Shown: positions 45,491 through 57,560, numbered from the stretch's first letter. The stretch: DNA of 64,000 nucleotides from Brachycybe producta (GCA_036925085.1 JAUPFP010000076.1:368001-432000), one strand, 5' to 3'. Numbers and translations are program-made. Notes: generated by a model from the sequence alone, not told the origin.

Positions 45491-45741
45491 CCATCTCTGC
45501 TGATGAAGCTACTTTAAAAAAAGCTTGTAGTGTGTTTAAAACGTTCAGATTATTATGAAATAATTTATTTATTATATTGATTTGCTCTCTCCACTTTTGT
45601 GAATTTCAAATGTGGTTCTTTATTCTATTATGAGAGATGGATATGATTGAATTTTGTGTTCATTTTTAATATATATTTTTGAAGTAAGGAAAAAAAAAAT
45701 AGAATTGTGAAATCCATTAGTGTTTTTGTGTTATATTACAG

Positions 45742-45839
45742 CGTTTGATACCAAGAAAAGAACCGATTCCCCATTAAAAAAAGTGTCTTTGATATTGAAG
45801 TTCTTAAAGATGGAGGAGGAGGAGGAGGATGCCTTATAA
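45742..45839 (+). CDS. Candidate isolated terminal exon (31 residues)
   Basis: Follows TTTGTGTTATATTACAG. It reads FDTKKRTDSPLKKVSLIL, then a Lys/Glu stretch ending in EEEEEDAL and TAA. It looks like a protein C-terminus but is short, partly a GGA repeat, and has no recognised family. Confidence 0.15.
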
Positions 45840-46539
45840 TAATACCCAATTTTAAACATTTTTATAAGGGCATTTTGTAAAAAAAGAAAGAAATTGTGTA
45901 TCAGATTCCATATTAAAGCTTCTTGATCGATTTTTATAATGTGTTTTTTTGTCCCTTGGCTGAAGATCTCAGATTTTACCAGGCTGCAATGGTATTTCCA
46001 TTCATGAATGTGTGTGTGTGTGTGTACCTGGCGTTGATATAGGTGGCGCTGTTGACACAATAGATATATTTAAATGCTATTGGTCAGTATCACTTAGTAG
46101 GTTTCGGTTCATTGGCCAATAGCATTCGATTATTCAACTGTATGTTACCCCGTCAAAGTAGAATGTCAGTGATTGTATTAAATGTTTGCAGATTTTACCA
46201 CTGAAGTAAAAATAAAATATTGCCTGAATTAATGTGTAAAATGCCTAAATAGTGAACCACGCTGGTTATATTTAAAACTAGATGCAATGCTATATTTCTT
46301 GCAATTATCAGTGTTATATTTCTCCTGTTCCGCTTATCTTTTTTCTGCAAGATTATTAGTTAAAACAAGAGACCAATCTAGATAATATCGTTAAGCTTTA
46401 AGATAAATTGTGTCTTTTTGTCTTAGGAATTATATACATTGCCTAAACATTGCAGATTTACTAAGTTAATCGAAATTAGCCATTCAAAATATAAGATGTT
46501 TTATGAAAAACTTGAGTTTTCAAAAGTAACAAATAAGGA

Positions 46540-46985
46540 GAAATTAAAAGTGTGTTAGAAACTAGAATGATAGCTGAATTACTCAGCAGTATTTGTATGT
46601 TCAGATTTTTCAAAATAAACTTTTATTGATATCAATTTTAAGTTGGGTTCATTTCATACTGATAGAAAAAAGCTTATTTTAAACGATATCAACGTGAATT
46701 CATAAGCACTTAATTTTCGCCTTTTTAAAACTGTCATAAAAAATTTAATTTTTTAAAGATCATGAGAAAAACAGCTTTTAGCATTATAACCAACTATTTC
46801 TAGTTTCTAAAACATTTTTAATTTTTTTCATAATATTTCTCCTGAAAAACATTTGCTTGAAAAATATATATTTTCTCAAAATAATTGGGCGAAGAGACAT
46901 CCTCTAGAACAATAATAGTCACGCAGGCGCGCCATCTGGTAGATCAAAAACAAAATAAATATTTATAAAGCCACCTTAAGGATTT
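46540..46985. mobile_element. Family A, long form
   Basis: TTAGAAACTAGAATGATAGC, AAACTGTCATAAAAAATTTA, CTATTTCTAGTTTCTAAAAC and the terminal TATAAAGCCACCTTAAGG. Confidence 0.7.
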
Positions 46986-47236
46986 AGAATAGATTGTGTT
47001 GTTGTTTTATTCATACAGTACTTACATTGCCTAAAAGGCTAATAATATTTCAGAACTACTACGGAATTGGTGGTTGTGCAGCTTTTTTGACTAGTGAATA
47101 TGTAGAGTGACTGTTTTTTCCACTTTGACTGTAACAGTAAAATAAATCAAAACTTTTGTTTAAACTTATTTCATTTTGAAAGAAGGAAAAAGAAAATAAG
47201 ACATTTTAGAAAGTAATTTTAGTTAGTAGTAAATAA

Positions 47237-47251
47237 GAGAGAGAGAGAGAG

Positions 47252-47294
<43 letters not shown>

Positions 47295-47336
47295 AAGAGA
47301 GTGAGAGACAGAAAGAGAGAGAGAGAGAAAGAGAGT

Positions 47337-47370
<34 letters not shown>

Positions 47371-47384
47371 GACAGAAAGAGAGT

Positions 47385-47424
<40 letters not shown>
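47237..47424. repeat. (GA)n tract with internal higher-order unit
   Basis: GAGA runs are punctuated by GACAGAAAGAGAG and GTGAGAGACAGAAAGAG at regular positions, so a ~40-60 bp higher-order repeat is superimposed. Confidence 0.9.
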
Positions 47425-47429
<5 letters not shown>

Positions 47430-47932
47430 AACAAACTTTTTTGTTGTTGTTTATCTAGTTTCAGATTTCTAGTTTGGAAAATTGCATTCTTTTTTTAGAC
47501 CTTTTGTTTGATTTTTTAACAATAGATTACTTTTTATTCTGTCATTTGTTGCACATTTTTTCTTACTAACGTATTTTATTTCACTGAAAGAACAAAAAGA
47601 AACAAACTTTTTTTCTTTTTACTTTTGTCTTAGTTGACTTTTTTTCCGGACTCATAATAAATACAACAGGTTAGAAGACTATAAAAAAGAAGCCACCTTT
47701 TATATATATTATTACATTATTAAGAACCTACAGTATTATTATTGTTTCTTATACGATTATTGCTATCTTTTTAAATGTAATATCTAATACAATGATCTTT
47801 ATTGGGATAATTCCATTGAGGTTCATTTCCGTGGTTGTTTTTTGTCAAAATAAATCTAAAATATAAAGTGCAATTGTTCTTATATTGTTTACCTTCTAAA
47901 CTAAAATAACGTTTTTTTTATAAAAAAAAAAC

Positions 47933-48824
47933 TAGTGGGGTAACCCGTCATAAATGACGAGAGCAGAATTCACAGGCAATTGTGCGCATGCCCATCGTTT
48001 TTTTTCCTTTTTTTACTCCTTTCATTTCGATTTCAGTTTCACCCTCTCCCTTTTCCCCCTCCACGTTTCCTTCTCTTCCCCCCCCCCCCCCTCTACACTT
48101 TCTAACCTTTTTCCCCTCTCCAATTTAATATCATGGGGTTCTTGGATGGGATGAGTTCAACATATAGTTGACCTTGAGAAAAAAGCGGTTCATTTATTCA
48201 TTTAAATTTATATAAATTCCGACGTGCTTCAAGGTTTTTTGTGACACACACACAGACATGGCTTAATATACATGTATATATAATATGAACTTAACCGAAT
48301 ACCACCTAAATTTATATATTTAGAAATGGCTCTTTATATAGATATCCATTTTAAATATACAAATGGAGTAGTAGAAGTATCCTGATTCTGCATTTCAGAA
48401 GTACAGTAATATTAAGAAGAAATTTAAAGCGTTTTGAAACTGGATGAAGACGGATGGGTAGATGGATAAGCTTATGTACCCCGGTACAAAATTTAAATAT
48501 AGATAGATATTCACAAAAATAATTGCGGATATCCATAATTGATTTGTAGATAGATAACGTTACCAATTTTACCATGAGTGGCACTCCATAATGGTCAAGG
48601 AATGGGTCGACCACAAATAGCTGAAAAAATGTACCTAAAGATAGCTTGCATAAGTCTCTGTGAGCAATTGCTCAACTATATTCAAAATATGGACATGAGC
48701 GTTTAACAAAAGTAGCCATTTCATTCATTTCATGATATATACCAAACCTCTTCTGATCAATGAAAATCGATTTTGAAAAGTGCAATTAATTATATATATA
48801 TATAATATATAATATCTCAGGTCT

Positions 48825-48862
<38 letters not shown>

Positions 48863-49118
48863 AGTAACAAAAACCATTGAAACACATCGGAATTTATATA
48901 AATTTGAATAAATGAACCGTTTTATTTTCTCAAGGTCAACTATATGTTGAACTCTTCCTTTGGAAAGTGTAGAAGGGGGGGGGGAGAGAGAGAGAAAAGT
49001 GGGAGGGGGTGACTGAAATTGAAATGAAAGGAGTAAAAAAAGGAAAAAAAAAACGACGCGCATGCGCACAATTGCCTGTGAATTTTGCTCCCGTCATTTA
49101 TGACGGGTTACCCCACTA
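47933..49118. mobile_element. Helitron-like element pair with inverted 3'-type termini
   Basis: Both ends carry, in opposite orientation, CTAGT next to GGGGTAAC and a hairpin CCCGTCA-TTTA-TGACGGG, the layout of a Helitron 3' end. Similarity between the arms extends about 300 bp: CATGCGCACAATTGCCTGTG, a pyrimidine-rich stretch, TTTATATAAATTCCGA and (CA)n. There is no ORF. A two-ended foldback derived from Helitron/Helentron ends, or two tail-to-tail copies, would explain it. Confidence 0.6.
48828..48861. repeat. (GT)n in the Helitron-like element
   Basis: About 14 GT units; the opposite arm (48243-48255) has the matching CA run. Confidence 0.85.
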
Positions 49119-49340
49119 GTATTATAATGTTATAACAAGGTCAAGTCATAATTAAAAAGTTCTCAATTAACAAGAATAAAGTTATTATTGATTTTGAAGA
49201 ACTGTGCAACTGTTTTCTATGTAGATTAACTAACATGTAAACTGCCAAAAATTAAAAATTAAATAGTAGCTTTATTTTTGTTAATTGAGAAATATAGATC
49301 ATGTCTTGACCTTGCAGTAACATTATAGTATGCATTGCAG

Positions 49341-49471
49341 TTTTAAGAATTTGTTTTGATTTGTCAAAAAGAGATTTTATTTATCACAGAATGAAGGAAC
49401 TTTTGCTACCTTATGCCAAATTAAAACATAACTATTTTGAATGCAATGGAACAATAGTCCATGGAGAGGAG
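49341..49471 (+). CDS. Candidate isolated internal exon of unknown protein
   Basis: Between an acceptor (TATGCATTGCAG) and a donor (GAGGAG|GTATTG) lies a 131-nt open segment whose 43 codons include DLSKRDFIYHRMKELLLPYA and KLKHNYFECNGTIVHGEE. Composition is protein-like, not low-complexity, unlike the surrounding DNA. I do not recognise the family and it does not match the missing DTWD1 C-terminus. It is the best exon candidate in the right half of the window. Confidence 0.35.
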
Positions 49472-49539
49472 GTATTGCATTTGCACACTTCAGTTTACCT
49501 AATAATAATAATAATTATTATTATTATTATTATTACTGG

Positions 49540-51014
49540 GTATTATTTATTGTCACAAAGGTGAAAAAATGAAACATCGCAACTTATATGAGACAAATAC
49601 ATCATTTCTATACAATCTTAGGTAAAACAACAATCAATAAAAATAATAACTTTGAGGATAATCAGATAGTTTTAACCAGTAAATCCTTTTACTTAAAAAT
49701 ATATATTGACTGACAGGGCCACATTTGTTTTTTTCCTATCAAATTAGTTTTCTTCTAATACACAACTGTGACATATTGTCCAACTAATGGAAATGAATTG
49801 TCTCATTTCATCATTGTAAACTGCCATTTTTTTCTGCGGTTGAAATTTCTACAATTTAACAATTTCACATCAAGTGGAAACAAGGACATAAAAGTTGTTT
49901 CTAAAATGGTGAAATTTCCAATTTTTTTAAATTTGCGTCAGCAAGTGGTCTCTTATGGTTGGAAGTTTGGTCTATAATAACTTTGATATGGTTACATTTT
50001 GAGATCATTTCAAGTGACTTTTTGAACCATTACTTTTGAATCTAATTTTTTTTCTTCTTCTCATTGATATCATAAGATGAGAGTATAAAAAAAAGTATTT
50101 CTTGTGTGTTGCTTCGAATTTCAAGGAATGAATTTAATATCTGTTCTTTTAGAGAGTTGGTATTTTTTATTTGTCTTTTTCTTCTGAATGATATTTTTTT
50201 TTATGTTTTCTCATCAATTTCTTAATGGAATGTTTTATTTGTTCTAAAAATAAAAGAACCAGAGGAGAAAATAAAAAAATATTATATTAAGTAATAATAA
50301 TAAGAAGCAATTTTTTTTTTCCTAGCAACTTGTTGTCCAAAATAAAATATACCTTCAAGGGCCTAAATGTGGTATTGGTATCATTATGCGGGTCATTACC
50401 ATACAAGTTGTATGATTCTAATTTGGGATCTTAAGATAGGATGATGACCCGTATTTTGAAACCTATGAAATTCTATCAGGCTTTTAGTTTTTTTTTTGTA
50501 AAGGGGAGAAGAAAAAGAGTAAAAAATAAGGTAATCTTTTAGAGATTATTTTAGTTTTCTGTCTCTGAGTTGTTTTTTTTAGGGTTACTACGATACCATT
50601 GTACAACTGATTGAATCGAATAAGTTTCAAATCTTATTTCTTTGGTTCCTTCTTTTGTCGATTATGACAAAAAAAACCTCCGTCTTATTTCAGTTTTTCG
50701 TTTTTTTGGCGGAGGATTACTGTCATACACATGTATTCTTTATACTTTTCCAATGAGTTTCCTTTTTTGACTGACAGCCTCATATAGTCTGAGACTGGCT
50801 CATATGTAAGATATAACCCCCCCCCCCCCAATCCCCCATAGATTCTTCAATATATCTTTGTCCATTTTACTGTATGGATGTTATTCTAATATATTCCTAA
50901 TGATTATTCCGCTGAGAAAGTCAAAGTTTAGGCTAACTTTTCAAAGGTTTATAGGGGGAATTTTTTTTTATTGTCAAGCTTTAAGCTTTTCGCACTAGCT
51001 TAGGGTAGGTTTAT
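49540..51014. other. Noncoding stretch
   Basis: AT-rich with a C run at 50818-50829. GGTATTGGTATCATTATGCG at 50371 is unlike the neighbours but not assignable. No gene. Confidence 0.4.
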
Positions 51015-51429
51015 ACTAAGGATGGGACATTTGAATCCCGCGAATCTTGAAAAATATTCGAGATTCGAAAACTCGAATCTTTGCGCTTTTTTCGTCTTTC
51101 GATTCCTAACCTTAAAAAAACTTTTAAAAACTGTGGTAAAATTAGTTTGAACTCCATTGTGACGTCCAATAGAAGCGTTTACTAACAAAAAAAACATCAA
51201 TTTTTGTAATGTCGGTGGTACCCAGATCACCAATATCACCTTGTGGCGACCCTGAGTGCCATACAGTGAAACCTTGGATTTCGAGTAACGTTGTTTGCGA
51301 GTGTTTTGCAAGGGAAACCACATTTTTTTAATAAATTTCAACTTGATAAACAAGCGTGGTCTTACAATGTGCTTTGTCTGCTGAGGGTAACGTGAGCGTG
51401 TAACGTGATCACAACTGAACCTTTGGTTC
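51015..51429. mobile_element. Mariner/Tc1-like end fragment and flanking repeat
   Basis: CAGTGAAACCTTGGATTTCG near 51265, followed by GAGTAACG and TTGCGAGTGTTTTGCAAG, resembles a widespread mariner-type terminal repeat. ATTCGAGATTCGAAAACTCG near 51055 forms a short hairpin. Limits uncertain. Confidence 0.4.
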
Positions 51430-52288
51430 CTTTGATATATGAGTGCTTTGGATTGGATCTTAGGACGGTGGCATGGGGCTGAGTCATCTTGAAAAATGAA
51501 TGGTTCATTTCCAAACATGTCCTTTGATGAAGGCAGCATTTTGTTTAACAGAATTGACTTGTATATAGCTCCAGTCACAGCTCAATCTATGATGTGTATT
51601 TGACCAATTCCTTTTGGTGAGAAGCAACTCCATAACATTACACTGACTGGAAATTTCAGTCTTTATACAAGTCAATTCTGTTAAACAAAATGCTGCCTTC
51701 ATCAAAGAACATGTTTGGAAATGAACCATTAATTTTTCAAGATGACTCAGCCCCATGCCACCATGCTAAGGTGGTGAAACAGTTTTTAGATGAACAACTT
51801 GTGGAAACATTGCCCTATCTTAGAAATTTACCAGATTTGAATCCAATCGAGAACCTCTAGATGATTTTGATCATTTTCATAAAAAAATGTCCATGAACAA
51901 AGCAGCAGTTAATCGAGGCAATTTTACATGTCTGCCACCATGAAATATATTTATTTGAAAATCTTGTAAAATCTATGCCAAAATGTTGCCAAGCAATAAT
52001 CAAATCCAAAGGTTACCCTACTAATTATTAGTGTGGTGATTTTCAGAGTTCTTTGAATATTATGGAGTTCATCCAAGCAGTTGCTGTTGATTTGTAGACT
52101 TCAAATTTTTTATAACATAAAATATAAACAAAATTGAACAATTTTACATAAAAAATACTCTAAAATGTATGTATATTCTGGTTTTAATAAAGATTCTCGT
52201 GAAATGTTATTGTGAGTTGCTGAAATTTATCTGTGAAGTAAGAAAACTTATGATTTTCATGTGGTTGCTATTAATTTTTCCATCACTG
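51430..52288. pseudogene. Broken Tc1-type transposase in two inverted pieces
   Basis: Plus strand 51657-52030 encodes a Tc1 DDE remnant: FQDDSAPCHHAKVVKQFLDE and NLPDLNPIENL, then a stop and further lesions. The right terminal repeat ends ATTTTTCCATCACTG at 52288 beside TA. Minus strand 51657-51430 encodes an overlapping part of the same protein (VMLWSCFSPKGIGQIH, LLNKMLPSSKDMFGNEPFIF, FQDDSAPCH). The two copies meet at about 51657 in inverted orientation. Stops and frameshifts in both make it inactive. The expected left terminal repeat is missing. Confidence 0.8.
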
Positions 52289-52289
52289 T

Positions 52290-53061
52290 ATATGAAATTT
52301 CCGTATTGTACGGAATTTCCGTGAAGGGAATTCTCATATAAATGAATGTAAACTTCAGAAGGACTTTATGAACACCCTGTATAGGCCCCTAGAGTGATGT
52401 TAATGATGATGATTCCTCCTTCTTGATTCCTCCTTTTGACAAATGTCATTTCTTATTTTGTAATACTACTTTTTCTAATGTTGCTGCAGCATCTTTCTTC
52501 TACTATTCGGATTCTGAAACGCATTTTTATTTATCCAATAAATTCTTTATACACAAGAATTTTGTACAGAAAGAGAATATATATTTTTTATCGAATCGTT
52601 GATATTTTTTGTGAATCTTATTTTTTTTTTACTATCGTTTATTTTTCTATTGAAACGTGCTTTGAATTCTCTTTCTTGTCAAAGTTATAGTCAAACAATG
52701 TTTTTTCTGGTCAGTTGAAAACAAGACAAAATAAAAGTTTTATGTTTCGTGATCCATCTCATCTTCTTATTTTCATTATTCTTTATATAAAAAAGTAACC
52801 CTATATATAACAAGCATCTTTTTTGAGGGTGGAAAAAGATATTCTCGAACAATTCGAAGCTTATATGATAAAAATCCTTATTATATATAATAACAAACAA
52901 CAATAACCAACAATAAACTGTTGTTTGTTTGTTGTCAGCATATTTATCTGTCTATCAATCCAATCAATGAAATCGGTTACAATGATGAAACATCGAGGTT
53001 TTTGTTCACCTTTTTTGTGGGGGGGAGAGGGTACAGAAAATAAACTTGATCTGGTCATTCA
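52290..53061. other. Noncoding stretch
   Basis: AT-rich with a TTATATA-rich low-complexity section near 52780-52890; nothing recognised. Confidence 0.4.
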
Positions 53062-53268
53062 ATAGGCAATTAGAAAACGGGATGAACAGGAGTTGGCTCC
53101 GTCCTTTTTATGACGACCGACAACTTCTAATTGGTTTGTTGTGTGGTTCGACGTTGAAAAGGTCGTAGCATGTGACGTCAGACTACATAACCAACCAATT
53201 AGAAGTTGTCGGTCGTCATAAAAAAGGGCGGAGCCAACTTCTGTTCATCCCGTTTTCTAATTGCCTGT
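53062..53268. mobile_element. Family B MITE, copy 5
   Basis: ATAGGCAATTAG to CTAATTGCCTGT with an exact 9-bp duplication GGTCATTCA (53053-53061, 53269-53277). TGACGTCA in the spacer. The arms are nearly identical inverted copies. Confidence 0.9.
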
Positions 53269-53581
53269 GGTCATTCATGAGTGATGAGAACTTTTTTTTT
53301 TTACACAAACAGTGAATGAAAAAATACCTTACTTAAATAAGATCACTTTGAAGGTTTATTTTTTATTGGAAATAAAAATTGCTGGGTTCTTTTTTCTTTT
53401 CTTCTTCTTTCTTATGTTCTTTAATTCAGATGTGAATAGGTTTTTTTTTTTTGAATTTCAGTCACATACTTGTAATTTCTGTCATTGTAAATGAGAAGAA
53501 GAAGAAGAAAACCTTTTGTTTTAGCCAAAATCTTTATGGTTTTGTCTCCCACTCTATCTTTCTCTTTCTTTATGTATACAT

Positions 53582-53849
53582 ATGAGTGCCTCAGAGGTAA
53601 ACTGTGTTAAGTCATATTTTTTAATATAAAACACGATTTTTTTTACATAAATTATGAATCAGCTTGTCAAGTTCTATCAGTGGTAAACAGTGTTAACTCA
53701 ACAGTTTTACACATCAGCCACTAGATGGTGGTACACAATGTTAAGTCCTATTCACTTCAATGAAAAGAAAAAACTTTCAAATGCAAGCTCCCCTGTAAAA
53801 ATTTAGGTTTTGTGTGACTTAACACAATTTACCTCTAAGGCACTCATAT
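53582..53849. mobile_element. TIR MITE with GTTAAGT motifs
   Basis: ATGAGTGCC then TCAGAGGTAAACTGTGTTAA at the left and the inverse TTAACACAATTTACCTCT then AAGGCACTCAT at the right. CAGTGTTAACTC and AATGTTAAGTCC recur inside. Confidence 0.7.
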
Positions 53850-53874
53850 ACAGTGCTGTATATACAGTGTGCAT

Positions 53875-54040
53875 ATATAGGTTACTGACAATCTGCAGAG
53901 ACCAGCCTACCTACCAACCTACTAGTGAATCTGCAAAATGCAATACATTCTAGGTGTTTGAGTTTTGCAGATTCACTAGCAAGTTGGTTGTTTTGCAGAT
54001 TGACTGATTCCGCAAATTGACAGTAACATGATATACTGTA
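53875..54040. repeat. Palindromic repeat with TGCAGATT motifs
   Basis: GGTTACTGACAATCTGCAG pairs with TTGCAGATTGACTGATT-type text and ACAGTAAC at the far end; the inner pair is CTAGTGAATCTGCAAAA and its inverse. Adjacent to the preceding MITE. Confidence 0.5.
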
Positions 54041-54515
54041 TATATATGTATATACTGTATGTTTCTCTTTGTTCTTTCTAACCTTGTATGTTTTTAAGAG
54101 ACAATTCGAGCAAATAATTTGCCAACTGTTTTAAAAGGAACAGGATGATGTCCTCTTGTAGATGTTAAGAACGTGATGGGAATAGAAACTGATTGATAAT
54201 TGGGGGAAATTTGAGCCAATTCATTCACTTGAATTGAAGTATTAAATATATATAGAGAGAAAAAAAATCTTTTTATCTCTTAGTTTCACTCATTCTGTTT
54301 AGTTGGACAAATTGACTGTGTGTTTGTGGGAGGGGGGTTATGTTTATGTTTTTTCAGTGTGTGTGTGTGTGTGTGTGTGTTTTTTTCTTTGATATTTTGG
54401 CTGTGGGGGGGCCCCCTCCCTTCTTTTTGAGTGTGTTATTTTTCTGTTTGTGCATTTTTGTGTGTGTTTCTTTTGTTTTTTGTTGTTGACACTGTGTTAC
54501 TTTTCTGTTATATAG

Positions 54516-54727
54516 CAGAATCTATATTGACAGCACTAAATGAGATGGGATCTGGTTCGGATTGCATAAAGTCCAGACAATCTGGAAAATCGCTGTTTTT
54601 AGGTGAATTCTGTGTTTCACTATCGGAAAATTTATCCAAAAACATTAATAAACTAAAAATACATTTATTTGATGATAAAAAGTTGGTTTGAATTACTTAC
54701 ATCCGGATAATCGAGATTCTACTGTAC
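54516..54727 (+). mobile_element. Pogo/Tigger-type element end with an exon-like segment
   Basis: The right end carries ATCCGGATAATCGAG and ATTCTACTGTA at 54700-54727, a sequence typical of pogo/Tigger terminal repeats. About 100 bp upstream, 54516-54602 is flanked by ATATAG and G|GTGAAT and reads ILTALNEMGSGSDCIKS in frame, so it may be a transposase remnant or an exonised piece. No matching left end found. Confidence 0.35.
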
Positions 54728-55014
54728 TTTGTGTGTGAGGTTTTTTTGTTTTCTGTATGTACATGTACATGTATGTAATAAAATTCCGGCCCACCTGCTG
54801 TTAAGCTATAGGCCACCAAAGTCCATAGACACACCCACCAAACCAAGATCCATCAACTGAACAAACCCCACAGTTGAAAACATGCTGGGTTGGCCCAGTT
54901 TTTCTGTAAAGAAGACTTCCAAAATAAATTACTTGTTAGTATGAATGTAATGTCACAGCCCAGAGAAGTTAGGATTTTCGAAACCATTTCACAACAGTCA
55001 GATGGTTTATGAAG

Positions 55015-56065
55015 TTTATGAATGAGTGTTTTACAAACTAGAAGGGTAACTCAATCACTTCAGAGTATTTTCATGTTGAAATCTTTCAAAATAAACTTTT
55101 TATAGACAAAAATTAAAAAAAAATATTGTCTGCTTAAAGCTGGGACGTTTTTTTTAACTGACATAAAAAGCTTATTTTGAAAGATATCAAAAACATGAAA
55201 ATACCCTTAAGTAGAGACTTACATAAAGCCCATGGGCCAGTGGGCTTTTGCAAAAGCCCAGCCCAGCCCACGGGCTAGGCTGGGTCTGGGCCGGCATTTT
55301 TATGTTAAAGGCCCATGGGCCTGGTGGGCTTCATGGGCCTAGTGGGGCTTCGTGGGCCTCGTGGGTTTGGTGGCCTTCGTGGGCATCACGGGTTTGGAAG
55401 GCGTTTCATCATTTCTCCCATGGGGTTCTTTACAAATGTATAGAACTGAACAACATATTATTTCACACATTAATAAAAGTATAACATATTCCTCACTGAC
55501 CAATCAATAAAATAAACATATTAAAGCCATTAATAGGGCAGTTTCTTTTCTTGATAAGCATGTGAACCTGTGAACCATTTAGTGTGGAAATTAGAGACCT
55601 ACACAAAGCCCTTGAGATGGTGGGTTTTTGGGCTGGGCTGGCCTTGGATCGGCATATTTATGTTAAAGGCCTGTTGAGACTAGTGACCAGGTGCAAAAAC
55701 AAAGAACATGGAATTCAAAAAAATATAAAAGATCCCGGAACATCCTGGTACTACACCAAGGAGTGCCTTTCAAAAAGAGAAGACAGAGAAGAAAAAGAAG
55801 ACCGAGATGCAGAGGACACTACACCACAGATGAAGAATATTGTGTTACTTAATCTCGATGTAAAGAAGAAAAATAAATATCGAAGTTATAACAGGCCCAT
55901 GGGCATGGTGGGCTTTGTGGACCTGATGGGCTTCGTGGGCCTAGTGGGCTAGGCCCAGCGTAAAGTCTCATAGGCTGGGCTGGGATGGGCTTCAAATTTT
56001 TACTCAATGTAGGTCTCTACCCTTAAGTGATTGAGCTATCGTTTCTAGTTTCTAAAACTACCTTA
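55015..56065. mobile_element. Family A copy split by the hAT-type element
   Basis: ACTAGAAGGGTAACTCAATC on the left, TTGAGCTATCGTTTCTAGTT on the right. The break is at CCCTTAAG. Confidence 0.8.
55212..56019. mobile_element. Non-autonomous hAT-type element with GC-rich subrepeats, in family A
   Basis: Ends TAGAGACTTACA and TGTAGGTCTCTA are inverted repeats, flanked by an exact 8-bp duplication CCCTTAAG (55204-55211 and 56020-56027). This is the hAT signature. Arms consist of degenerate GGGCCTAGTGGGCTT units, an abrupt GC contrast. A second internal copy of the left end (TAGAGACCTACACAAAGCCC near 55590) suggests an older insertion or internal duplication. A Lys/Glu-rich open stretch at about 55690-55880 has no recognised family. 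Confidence 0.8.
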
Positions 56066-56784
56066 ATATTCACATTGGTGATGTATTGTGTCTGAGGTTG
56101 TGTCCTCCATCCTTTCAGGGCCCTATTCCACAACAAGTATGTACTAATAATTACAAGGGAATTCACTTGTAAGTTCCACTATTAACAAATAATGTGTTTC
56201 TTGAAACCATTGCTTGTAACTTGTAATTTATTACTCTAGTAGTTTTGTGAAATATAGGGCTCAGGTGTGTGTATGTTTTACTTTTAAATCTCGTTGTCAG
56301 TCTTGTGATTTATATTATTAAAACATGGCACGCAGAAATTAGTAAAGGAATCTTTTCACATTTTGGAGGATGTAATTTGTTTAGCAGCAGCAACAGCAGC
56401 TTGCAGTGTTTGCCTAATTTAAGGAGGCGATGAAACGAGAGAAAGGTGGAAATGAATGGTGGTTCCATTGAATGAGGGCAAGATCTTATAACTTCATTCT
56501 GTTGTCTCTTTTTTTTATTTTGAATAACTTGACAAGTGTTTTCAACACAAAATGTTGTTGAAGTAGAAGATAATTTAGCACAAAAAATGGGGCTTTTTTT
56601 GAAGTTTTTATAAGAAAGAAAAACAAAACAACAAAGAAGGGTCTCTTCTTTGCAAAAACAATTTTTTTTAGTCTTTTGTTTTGTGGGCTTTCAATTGATT
56701 TAAGGCGAATATTTAATTAGTAAATGATGTAATCTTGTAATATAAAAAAAACTATATTAGTAGTGGTTCTCAACTACTGTGGTT

Positions 56785-57225
56785 TTAAGGGCCTTGGCAC
56801 ACAGGCGAGTTCTGAGCTATCTTTGTAGTTTCTAAAACACGTTCAAGTTTTTCTTAATTTTGTTTCTGAAAAACAGATTAACTGGAGTTAAGTGGTGTCT
56901 TTACATTATAAAACCACGTTAACGTTTTCTTTAAAATAATCCACGGTCTCAACTGTGGTTCTAAGGTTAGGCACACATAGGCGAATTTTGAAAGACTACT
57001 CCGGCGACAAAATGAAGTCGAAGGTTGCTGAGCTATAGTCGCAATGTATTTTCTATGGAAAGACGTCAACTTTGGCATGCAAGGGACTTTTAATTGTGTG
57101 CCAAGATTGGCGTCTTTTCATATAAAATACATTACGATCTAACAGCTCAGCGACCTTCGATTTTATATTGTCGCCAAAAAGTTTTTCATAAGTCGCTTGT
57201 GTGTTCCAACCTTTAGAGCCACAGT
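56785..57225. mobile_element. Family E cluster (relative of the 42683 element)
   Basis: GGGCCTTGGCACACAGGCG at 56790 and a fuller element from about 56962 (TTAGGCACACATAGGCG) to 57225 (CGCTTGTGTGTTCCAACC), with the inverted pair TTTCTATGGAAAGACGTC and GGCGTCTTTTCATATAAAA. Limits approximate. Confidence 0.55.
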
Positions 57226-57244
57226 TGTGAGCTGAAGTGTTTAA

Positions 57245-57560
57245 AAAAAAACGTGACGGTTGTTTTAAAGTGTAAACGCCCCTTCTAACTTCTGTTATTC
57301 TGGCCTTCAGAAACAAAATTAAGAGAAACTTGAAAGTATTTTAGAAACTAGAATGGTAGCTCAATTACTTAAGGGGAATTTCCTGTTGATATCTTTTAAA
57401 ATAAACTTTGTATCAGTTTGAAAAATGACTCAACATTAAGCAGACAATATATTTGTTAAATCTATCAATAAAAAGTTTATTTTAAAAGATATCAACATGA
57501 AAATGTCCTCAAGTAAATTGTTACCATTCTAGTTTTTAACATACTTTTAATTTCTTCTTA
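57245..57560. mobile_element. Family A copy, near-complete
   Basis: ACGGTTGTTTTAAAGTGTAA at the start, then AGAATGGTAGCTCAATTACT on the left arm and AAGATATCAACATGAAAATG on the right arm. One of the better copies for building a consensus. Confidence 0.75.

Noticed and set aside
47219..47434. Ser/Leu-rich minus-strand frame
   Set aside because: Translation of the (GA)n tract.
49341..49471. Reading this segment as the missing DTWD1 exon
   Set aside because: Its translation does not resemble the DTWD1 C-terminus, although its two leading bases would satisfy the phase.
55584..55952. 122-codon frame with Gly/Val-rich ends
   Set aside because: Ends are translated hAT subrepeats; the Lys/Glu-rich middle has no recognised family.
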